Shown in pieces: positions 58,501 to 64,000 of a stretch of DNA of 64,000 nt. The stretch is from Thioalkalivibrio thiocyanoxidans ARh2. GTDB taxonomy: Bacteria > Pseudomonadota > Gammaproteobacteria > Ectothiorhodospirales > Ectothiorhodospiraceae. The notes under the pieces were generated by a model. The model searched no databases, was not told where the DNA came from, and saw nothing but the letters and a program-made list of their open reading frames with translations. The stretch spans positions 1-64,000 of the forward strand of contig NZ_ARQK01000050.1 in assembly GCF_000385215.1 (NCBI RefSeq), given 5' to 3'. The translations under genes and the position numbers were made by a program. Within the stretch, counting starts at the first letter, position 1. The number at the start of each line of letters is the position of its first letter.

Positions 58501-59442
58501 CGTCTGCGTCACTTGGTGCTGGAAGACGTGGACATTGACGGTGAGCCCGATACGGATGCCGCCATACGCGCCGTCGATGAAGGCGGCCTGGACGACCCGC
58601 GGGAATGGCCGGGACTGGACCTGAACGTCGACCGGCTGCAGGTCGGCGAGTACCGTCTGGCCGACGTGAATCTAATACTCGAGCCGGTAGATCAGGGGTT
58701 GCGTGTGGACAGTCTGCGGGCGCGCGGGCCGGACGGCGATCTGCAGTTGGGAGCCGATGGCCATTGGCATGTCCTCGCCGACGGGCGTCCTGATACGCGT
58801 CTGGATCTTCACCTGTCGGGCGACGACTGGGGCGGGGCCCTGGAGTCGATCCGCCTTTCGCGCGCCCTGCTGGGGGCTGCGGGCGAGGGGCGCATGGAGA
58901 TTTCCTGGCCGGGCCCGCTTTATGCACCGCGTCTGGCATTGCTGGACGGTACGCTTGAGCTGGACCTGGAAGATGGCCGCCTGGCGGATGTCGAGCCGGG
59001 GGCAGGTCGCCTGCTCGGGTTGGTGAGTCTGGATGTGCTGCCCCGGCGTCTGCGGCTTGATTTCCGCGACGTGTTCGAGGAAGGGCTGTCCTTTGACCGC
59101 CTGCAGGCGACGGCGACGCTGCAGGATGGCAATCTGCACGTCCCCGATCTGGAAATGCGAGGGCCGTCCGCGCGAGTACGCCTGAGTGGTCGTACCGGTT
59201 TGATCGCGCGGGACTATGACCACCACATCGTGGTGGTGCCGAGCCTCCGCGCGGCATTGCCGATCGTCGGGGCCCTGGTGGGCGGGCCTGTGACCGGGGT
59301 GGTGGTGCTGTTTGCGGAACGTGTGCTGGGCATCGGAGATCAAATCGAAGAGGCCGCGCGTGTAGAGTACCGGGTCACCGGTCCGTGGGACGAACCGGAA
59401 GTACGGACTCTGGTGCAGCCTGCTGACGACAACGACGACTAG
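55540..59442 (+). CDS. yhdP: YhdP family AsmA-like phospholipid transport protein
   Basis: A giant 1300-residue envelope protein. One N-terminal helix (VRIAAGVLLLLIALAALTLLALRLTV) anchors it in the inner membrane. The rest is repeating beta-groove structure (DUF3971 and AsmA C-terminal regions), predicted to span the periplasm as a lipid conduit, as shown for the E. coli paralogues YhdP, TamB and YdbH. The C-terminal part (DRLQATATLQDGNLHVPDLEMRGPSARVRLSGRTGL) is family-typical. The ATG at 55540 with GGGGAG upstream gives the transmembrane start. Confidence 0.93.
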   Translation: MRVLSHSVRIAAGVLLLLIALAALTLLALRLTVAHWAGLGDWVETTATEQLGYPIQTEEIELGWSGWSPALVARGVSVDLSGDEPLHLERLRLSLSAGATLRSRYPSMQVEVAGADIHLVREADGAIHVHGYEVGLGDGALLEIPAERWPDLEASDVSVTWEDRGAGLESILDVRRLAVRSDAQSRLRLFLEGAMAGAADGDFILGVEVPDATMRDARFFLDTEPVALVAWSPWLVRLGWEPPPGTSSLRLWGELEDGSVVALRGEHDTRLDGAGDQPGGAFGHRFDWRIRDGAHESNWTATRPGSGDLRLRYTLAGEPEALVVEELELAARDLEVEPYAPLLFLVEQRAPELSDHLREVRPRGRLGDAWIRARHDGERLEPVDGHADLRDLQWHAGDHGPGVQGVDGEFSWREGGMELDLDSRNVRFEMPTLFDDPLWIETAKGRLRAERTESGDWHIAGEGLDVANEHAAARGRMRLLFDGHESGPRVDLALDILRADGDYTQRYLPVHLLPANTYQWLAESIQTGVSSGGGMVYRGRGRDFPFADQEGVFDLWADIEGGRLEYEPGWPVAEELRGRLFFHNASFRATDVSGRILDTAVHGTEVWIDDMMGDPVLGIEGTADGTAQDLLLFLRQAGLLEEAADFRDAASIEGATRLALGITLPLAEDRLQDVRVQGRLDLLHNRAEVAGWPTGFESVEGAVHFDTHDRVWADDVQARVHGEWINLDVDWPLNGEEATIRAYGPQPLEPWLEEVPTLQPYLDGHATWDASLRLGDAVDGVRLDLSSDLVGVGIDWPSPIGKGPEEERPLEVSLPFAHSGAGIGHVQLGETLRAHLRLSPTEASDDPAARGVEPRAAATGMEVQAMALELGTPAATLLPLPSEGLSVRARLPELEVQPWLEALAEAPWARDVDLGDVEAADGNGGLSLQRFELDVHDWIRWGELEIPGTRLQGQRREDGWDLEAQSPWLAGSATWRAAADGRDRWEARLRHLVLEDVDIDGEPDTDAAIRAVDEGGLDDPREWPGLDLNVDRLQVGEYRLADVNLILEPVDQGLRVDSLRARGPDGDLQLGADGHWHVLADGRPDTRLDLHLSGDDWGGALESIRLSRALLGAAGEGRMEISWPGPLYAPRLALLDGTLELDLEDGRLADVEPGAGRLLGLVSLDVLPRRLRLDFRDVFEEGLSFDRLQATATLQDGNLHVPDLEMRGPSARVRLSGRTGLIARDYDHHIVVVPSLRAALPIVGALVGGPVTGVVVLFAERVLGIGDQIEEAARVEYRVTGPWDEPEVRTLVQPADDNDD

Positions 59443-59446
59443 ACGG

Positions 59447-60286
59447 ATGCATTTGATGACTCAGGTAGCGGCAATACAGATGGCCTCCGGGCCTCAACCC
59501 CAGGCGAACCTGCTGGAGGCGAAGCGCCTGCTTCAGGAGGCCGCGGACAAGGGGGCCCGCCTGGCGGTGCTGCCGGAGAACTTCGCGTTCATGGGGATGC
59601 AGGAGATGGACATCCTGGGCATCGCCGAGGTCGCCGACGGGGCAGGACCCCTGCAGGCCTTTCTCGCCGAGCAGGCACGTCGCCTGGGGCTGTGGATTGT
59701 CGGTGGCACTGTGCCCCTGCAGACCGGAGACGGGGAGCGCGTGCGTTCCGCCTGTCTGGTGTTCGATGACCAGGGCCAGCAGGTGGCGCGCTACGACAAG
59801 ATCCACCTGTTCGATGTGCAGCTGCCGGACAGCAGCGAGGCCTATACCGAGTCGAAGGTGTTCGAGCGGGGCGAGCAGGTGGTCGTCGTCGATACCCCGG
59901 TCGGGCGCATGGGACTCGCGATCTGCTATGACCTGCGCTTCCCGGAGCTGTTTCGGGCCCTGCTCGATCAGGGGGCCGACTGGGTCGCGCTGCCAGCGGC
60001 GTTTACCGCGCAGACCGGCCAGGCCCACTGGGATGTCCTGCTGCGCGCACGCGCGATCGAGAACCAGTACTACATGCTCTCGGCGGCCCAGGGTGGATTT
60101 CACGTGAACGGGCGCGAGACCTATGGACACAGTGCTCTGGTGGACCCCTGGGGTCGGGTGGTGGATCAGCTGCAGCGCAACCCGGGTGTGCTGCTGGCCG
60201 ATCTGGATCATGCCCAGGTCGAACGCATCCGCATGGTGTTCCCGACCATCGAACATCGACGTCTGGCCTGCCCGGGGACGGTCTGA
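59447..60286 (+). CDS. nitrilase family carbon-nitrogen hydrolase (Nit1-like)
   Basis: A 279-residue hydrolase with the triad Glu in LAVLPENFAFMG, Lys in RYDKIHLFDVQLPD and Cys in GLAICYDLRFPELFR. Together with AGSDW-like LLDQGADWVALPAAFT and the YMLSAAQGG block it falls in the Nit1/NitFhit branch. Known members hydrolyse deaminated glutathione or 2-oxoglutaramate-like amides (metabolite repair). A second ATG three codons on (59456) is an equally good start. It begins 4 bases after yhdP. Confidence 0.9.
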   Translation: MHLMTQVAAIQMASGPQPQANLLEAKRLLQEAADKGARLAVLPENFAFMGMQEMDILGIAEVADGAGPLQAFLAEQARRLGLWIVGGTVPLQTGDGERVRSACLVFDDQGQQVARYDKIHLFDVQLPDSSEAYTESKVFERGEQVVVVDTPVGRMGLAICYDLRFPELFRALLDQGADWVALPAAFTAQTGQAHWDVLLRARAIENQYYMLSAAQGGFHVNGRETYGHSALVDPWGRVVDQLQRNPGVLLADLDHAQVERIRMVFPTIEHRRLACPGTV

Positions 60287-60322
60287 TCCGAACGTCCGCG
60301 TCAGGCATAACCGCGCGGCGCG

Positions 60323-60338
60323 CGGGCTTGAAAGCCCG
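60323..60338 (+). terminator. small hairpin before tldD
   Basis: CGGGCT-TGAA-AGCCCG lies 37 bases after the nitrilase stop and 57 before tldD. It has no U-run, so it is a pause or weak terminator at best. Confidence 0.25.
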
Positions 60339-60394
60339 GTACGGGCCCCAAACGCCATACTGGATACCACGCCTTTCCGAACCACGAGGATTCC

Positions 60395-61837
60395 ATGATC
60401 GACCGTCTTGCCCAACAAACCCTGCTCGACCCGGCTGGTCTCGGTGACCACGAGCTGACCACCCTGCTCGGCACGACCTTCGGCCGCGGCGTGGACGGGG
60501 GTGACTGCTACTTCCAGTTTGCCTGCCAGGAGGGCTGGTCGCTGGAGGATGGCATCGTCAAGTCGGCCAGCTTCAATATCGAGCGCGGCGTGGGCATCCG
60601 CGTGGTGCGCGGCGAGCAGACCGGCTTTGCCTACTCCGACGACATCGCGATGCCGGCACTGCTGGATGCGGCACGGACCGCGCGCAGCATCGCCGATGCG
60701 GGCCAGAGCGCGCGGATCGCGGTGGCGAGCCGCGCGCCCTCGCGTCCGGCGCTGTACGCCCCGGAGAACCCGATGGACTCGCTGGACGAGCAGTCCAAGA
60801 TCGATCTGCTCAAGGAAGTGGACGCCGCGGCGCGCGCCGCCGATCCGCGTGTGACCCAGGTGATGTGTTCCCTGTCCGGGGTGCACGAGGTGGTCCTGGT
60901 GCTGAATGCCCGTGGTGAGCTGACCACCGATGTGCGCCCGCTGGTCCGCCTGAGTGTTCAGGTGATCGCCCAGCAGGGCGATCGTCGCGAGTCCGGTACC
61001 TCCGGGGGCGGCGGCCGCTTCGGTTACCGCTATTTCCTCGAGAACGACCGCGCGGCCGGCTATGCCCGCGAGGCAGTGCGCCAGGCCCTGGTGAACCTGG
61101 AGGCGCGCGACGCGCCGGCCGGCACGATGAAGGTCGTGCTGGGTCCCGGCTGGCCCGGTGTGCTGCTGCACGAGGCGATTGGCCACGGCCTGGAGGGCGA
61201 TTTCAACCGCAAGGGGACCTCGGCCTTCTCCGGACGTATCGGCGAGCGGGTGGCCGCAAAGGGCATCACCATCGTCGACGACGGCACCCTGGAAGGGCGT
61301 CGCGGGTCGCTGAACGTGGACGACGAGGGCACCGCGACGCAGCAGACCGTGCTGATCGAGGACGGCATCCTGCGTGGCTACATGCAGGACGAGATGAACG
61401 CCCGGTTGACGGGTGTCCAGTCGACTGGCAACGGCCGGCGCGAGTCCTACGCCCACCTGCCGATGCCGCGCATGACCAATACCTACATGCTGGGCGGCGA
61501 GGCCGACCCGGAGGAGATCCTCGCCTCGGTGGAGGACGGTCTGTATGCGGTCAACTTCGGCGGCGGGCAGGTGGATATCACCTCCGGCAAGTTTGTCTTC
61601 TCCGCCTCGGAGGCCTATCGCGTCGAGAAGGGCAAGGTGACCTACCCGGTCAAGGGTGCGACCCTGATCGGCAACGGCCCGGACGTTCTGACCCGCGTCT
61701 CGATGGTGGGCAACGACATGCGCCTGGACCCCGGTGTGGGGACCTGTGGCAAGGAAGGACAAGGCGTGCCGGTGGGAGTGGGGCAGCCCACCCTGCGTAT
61801 CGACGGCATGACCGTGGGGGGCACCCAGGCGGCCTGA
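60395..61837 (+). CDS. tldD: metalloprotease TldD
   Basis: A 480-residue subunit of the TldD-TldE heterodimer, which trims leader-less peptides such as microcin B17 and the CcdA antitoxin. The zinc motif HExxxH is intact: His259-Glu260 and His264 in GVLLHEAIGHGLEGDFN. The third ligand is likely the Cys in VGTCGKEGQGVPVGVG near the C-terminus. The N-terminal domain has EDGIVKSASFNIERGVGIRVV. Its partner pmbA/tldE is encoded 397 bases downstream with a small gene between. Confidence 0.97.
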   Translation: MIDRLAQQTLLDPAGLGDHELTTLLGTTFGRGVDGGDCYFQFACQEGWSLEDGIVKSASFNIERGVGIRVVRGEQTGFAYSDDIAMPALLDAARTARSIADAGQSARIAVASRAPSRPALYAPENPMDSLDEQSKIDLLKEVDAAARAADPRVTQVMCSLSGVHEVVLVLNARGELTTDVRPLVRLSVQVIAQQGDRRESGTSGGGGRFGYRYFLENDRAAGYAREAVRQALVNLEARDAPAGTMKVVLGPGWPGVLLHEAIGHGLEGDFNRKGTSAFSGRIGERVAAKGITIVDDGTLEGRRGSLNVDDEGTATQQTVLIEDGILRGYMQDEMNARLTGVQSTGNGRRESYAHLPMPRMTNTYMLGGEADPEEILASVEDGLYAVNFGGGQVDITSGKFVFSASEAYRVEKGKVTYPVKGATLIGNGPDVLTRVSMVGNDMRLDPGVGTCGKEGQGVPVGVGQPTLRIDGMTVGGTQAA

Positions 61838-61883
61838 CGCCGGCCCGGAGTGCCCGCGAGCGAGCAGCGACAAGGAGGCTTAG

Positions 61884-62147
61884 ATGAAGCTGGATTTTCT
61901 GGATCAGGAACATTCCCTGCCGGAGGGGCATGGCCACGACAAGATCGTACAGTGGCATGTCTTCCGCGACCGCGAACGGGCCGAGCACTTCGCCGATCAC
62001 GTCGAGCTGGGTGCGGGCCAGGAACTGGTCGGCGGCTGGACCCGTGACAGCGTCGGCAAGCTCTACTGGGTCGGCGTGCATGTCGAAGACCTGGAACGCT
62101 GGGGCAACGTCGGCGCGGTGCACAAGCACACGGGCCGCCCCTCCTGA
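61884..62147 (+). CDS. small hypothetical protein between tldD and pmbA
   Basis: An 87-residue soluble protein I do not recognise. KIVQWHVFRDRERAEHFADHVE then ELVGGWTRDSVGKLYWVGVHVEDLERW suggests two beta-alpha units, a ferredoxin-like layout. It has four histidines in the N-terminal 30 residues and no cysteine. An excellent AAGGAGG site six to seven bases before the ATG indicates strong translation. It is co-directional with tldD (46 bases after) and pmbA (86 bases before). Whether it is functionally linked to the protease is unknown. Confidence 0.78.
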   Translation: MKLDFLDQEHSLPEGHGHDKIVQWHVFRDRERAEHFADHVELGAGQELVGGWTRDSVGKLYWVGVHVEDLERWGNVGAVHKHTGRPS

Positions 62148-62233
62148 AGCCCTGCGGGCCTTAACCACCGCGGTGGGCCGGGGATGACCTCGGCCCGCCG
62201 TCCACGTTTATCTGAATACCAACGGACGTCCGT

Positions 62234-63607
62234 ATGAGCACATCCCCCGAACGCATGGCACCGGATCTCGAGATCCAGGCCCTGTCCCATTCCGCCGAGT
62301 CCCTGCAGGGCCGCGTCCAGCGCACGCTGGACGCGGCCCGCGCGCAGGGGGCTTCGGATGCGCAGGCGGTGGTCAGCCACAGCGTCGGGCTGGAGCTCTC
62401 TGTGCGCAAGGGCGAGATCGAGACGCTGGAGTACGAACGCGACCAGAGCCTGTCGTTGATTGCCTATTTCGGCCAGTCGAAGGGGGCCGCCTCGACGACC
62501 GATTTCAGCGAGCAGGCCCTGCTGGATACGGTCGAGGCGGCCTGCCGCATTGCGCGCTACACCGAGCCGGACCCCCATGCCGGGATGCCCGATCCCGCGC
62601 TCAAGGCCGGGGATTGGGATGACCTGGACCTCGACCACCCCTGGGACTGCGATGCCGAGCAGGCGACCGAACTTGCGCGTGCGATCGAGGCCGCGGGCTT
62701 TGCCGCCGATTCACGGATCGAGAACTCCGAAGGTGCGAGCGTCAACACACGCCGGGCGATTGCCTTTCTCGGCGACTCCCAGGGCTTCATGGGCGGGTAT
62801 CGCAGTACGCGGCACGCGATGTCCTGCGCCCTGGTGGCGCGCGACGACGCCGGCATGCAGCGCGACTACGCCTACTCCGTGGCCCGCCACGCGGCGGATC
62901 TCGATGCCTGCGAGGCCATCGGGCGCATGGCCGCCGAGCGCACCGTGCGGCGCCTGGGCGGGCGCAAGCTGTCCACGCGCAGCTGCCCGGTGCTGTTTGC
63001 CCCGGAGATGGCGCGCACGCTGATCGGCAGTTTTACCCGTGCGATCTCCGGTCCCGCACAGTACCGCCACAGCTCGTTCCTGCTGAATGCGGTCGGGGAG
63101 CCCGTATTCCCCGACTGGATGCAGATCGAGGAACGCCCGCTGACCCCGCGCGCGCTCGGCAGCGCCCCGTTCGACGGCGAGGGCGTGCGCACGCGCAACC
63201 GTCCCCTGGTGGCCGATGGCGTACTGCAGAGCTACACCCTGGACAGCTACGCCGCCCGCCGCCTGGGGCTGGAGAGCACCGGCAACGCGGGTGGGGCGCG
63301 CAACGTGACCGTCAAACCGGGCGAGCGGGACTTTGCCGCCCTGCTGGCCGAGATGGGCACGGGCTTTCTGGTGACCGAACTGATCGGCCAGGGCGTAAAC
63401 ACGGTAACCGGCGACTACTCGCGCGGGGCCGCCGGCTTCTGGGTGGAGAATGGCGAGATCCAGTACCCAGTGGAAGAGATCACCATCGCCGGCAACCTGA
63501 AGGACATCTACCAGCGCATCGTCGCGGTGGGGACCGACGTCGACCGCCGGGGCAACATCCACACCGGCTCGATCCTGGTCGAATCGATGACCGTCGCCGG
63601 CGACTGA
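62234..63607 (+). CDS. pmbA: metalloprotease-associated subunit PmbA/TldE
   Basis: A 457-residue partner of TldD. It shares the fold but lacks the HExxxH motif, as in all TldE proteins. Typical blocks are SDAQAVVSHSVGLELSVRKGEIETLEYERDQSL, the central SSFLLNAVGEPVFPDWM region and the end GDYSRGAAGFWVENGEIQYPVEEITIAGNLKDI. No yjgA gene lies beside it; the neighbour is convergent apaH. Confidence 0.96.
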   Translation: MSTSPERMAPDLEIQALSHSAESLQGRVQRTLDAARAQGASDAQAVVSHSVGLELSVRKGEIETLEYERDQSLSLIAYFGQSKGAASTTDFSEQALLDTVEAACRIARYTEPDPHAGMPDPALKAGDWDDLDLDHPWDCDAEQATELARAIEAAGFAADSRIENSEGASVNTRRAIAFLGDSQGFMGGYRSTRHAMSCALVARDDAGMQRDYAYSVARHAADLDACEAIGRMAAERTVRRLGGRKLSTRSCPVLFAPEMARTLIGSFTRAISGPAQYRHSSFLLNAVGEPVFPDWMQIEERPLTPRALGSAPFDGEGVRTRNRPLVADGVLQSYTLDSYAARRLGLESTGNAGGARNVTVKPGERDFAALLAEMGTGFLVTELIGQGVNTVTGDYSRGAAGFWVENGEIQYPVEEITIAGNLKDIYQRIVAVGTDVDRRGNIHTGSILVESMTVAGD

Positions 63608-63611
63608 CTCC

Positions 63612-64000
63612 CTAACTGCAAGCCGCCTGCCAGGTAGGGACTTGGCCGGGGTCGCGGGTCTCGTCGAGGCGTGCGAGGGTCATTGCCCTGCCCCAGACGC
63701 AGCCGCTGTCCAGTGACAGCCAGTTGGCTCCTCGGCGATGGCCGAGCGCGGCCCAGTGACCGAACACCAGGGGAAAGCCTTCGCTCAAGCGGCCCGGCCA
63801 GGCAAACCACGGTGTCAGCGTGGTCGGGGCGTCTTCCGGTGGGCCATTGCCTGAGAATTCCAGTCCGCCATCGGGTAGCAGGTAGCGCATGCGGGTGAAG
63901 GCGTTGATCGTGTAGCGCAGGCGGTCATACCCGGTCAGATCCGGGTCCCAGTGGGCGGGTTCGTCGCCGTACATCACCTCGAACAGGGCATGGCGTCGCG
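63612..64000 (-). CDS. apaH: bis(5'-nucleosyl)-tetraphosphatase (symmetrical), 3' part
   Basis: The gene is cut by the window end; only the C-terminal part, about 128 residues, is seen. VMYGDEPAHWDPDLTGYDRLRYTINAFTRMRY is the ApaH signature, and VFGHWAALGHRRGANWLSLDSGCVWGRAMTLARLD carries the metal-binding GHW and the conserved Asp-Ser-Gly-Cys-VWG block. ApaH cleaves Ap4A to two ADP. It lies 4 bases from the convergent pmbA stop, without a terminator between. Confidence 0.93.
   Translation of the reverse strand, partial: RRHALFEVMYGDEPAHWDPDLTGYDRLRYTINAFTRMRYLLPDGGLEFSGNGPPEDAPTTLTPWFAWPGRLSEGFPLVFGHWAALGHRRGANWLSLDSGCVWGRAMTLARLDETRDPGQVPTWQAACS

Noticed and set aside
55822-61873. Long minus-strand frames opposite yhdP, the nitrilase and tldD
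   Set aside because: Antisense shadows of identified genes with conserved catalytic motifs.
61884-62147. Small protein as a RiPP precursor for TldD/TldE or an RraB homologue
   Set aside because: No leader-core layout, no Cys/Ser/Thr-rich end, and no match to the RraB pattern by eye; left as unknown.

Overview
The window is GC-rich chromosomal DNA from a gammaproteobacterium. Several gene orders are the classic gammaproteobacterial ones: pcnB-folK-panB-panC-panD; bamD/rluD-yfiH-clpB; gpsA-secB-grxC-rhodanese; yebC-ruvC-ruvA; rplU-rpmA-obgE; gmk-rpoZ-spoT; rng-yhdP-tldD-pmbA. The high GC, very acidic proteins, a BCCT-type compatible-solute carrier, a persulfide-sensor-like ArsR regulator and an FkbO/Hyg5-type chorismatase together suggest a halo(alkali)philic sulfur oxidiser close to Thioalkalivibrio/Ectothiorhodospiraceae. 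That placement is inference; no rRNA or marker alignment was possible. No prophage, integrase, transposase, CRISPR array or toxin-antitoxin pair was found.

Layout. 1-735 is gene-free and holds two inverted copies of a palindromic dispersed repeat with smaller palindromes between them. 736-2427: GST, Hsp15 and NUDIX genes. 2504-7300: RNA polyadenylation, folate and pantothenate genes, with a deoxynucleoside kinase inserted. 7464-11200: sucCD and glutamine-dependent NAD synthetase. 11201-12160: glnB (PII) bracketed by three inverted-repeat elements. 12161-18985: bamD, rluD, yfiH, clpB (with a textbook heat-shock promoter) and gdhA. 19096-24352: a lipoprotein hydrolase, a zinc-ribbon metallopeptidase, the BCCT carrier and two little-known proteins. 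24436-29837: gpsA-secB-grxC-rhodanese-arsR facing envC-ctpA. 29860-34522: yajL, yebC, ruvC, ruvA (no ruvB beside them), a DUF3617 protein, a metzincin with an inserted coiled coil, and two small membrane proteins. 34586-41218: recG, ridA, proB, obgE, rpmA, rplU and the divergent ispB. 41334-44642: tRNA-Pro(CGG), gmk, rpoZ, spoT. 44682-50291: mutM, chorismatase, EAL-HDOD protein, rpmG, rpmB and a degenerate-GGDEF/EAL protein. 50504-53809: a tightly coupled LysR / pseudo-amidotransferase / unknown / AI-2E-type transporter operon. 53891-63607: rng, yhdP, nitrilase, tldD, an 87-residue unknown and pmbA. The window ends inside apaH.

Most of the content is housekeeping. The best leads for something less described are: (1) the operon 50504-53809, whose class I amidotransferase-like protein has lost both catalytic Cys and His; (2) the metzincin with about 130 residues of coiled coil inserted in its catalytic domain (33046-34005); (3) a BigR/SqrR-like two-cysteine regulator in the position next to the rhodanese-grxC-secB-gpsA operon; (4) a strongly translated small protein between tldD and pmbA; and (5) the repeat architecture at 1-601 and around glnB.
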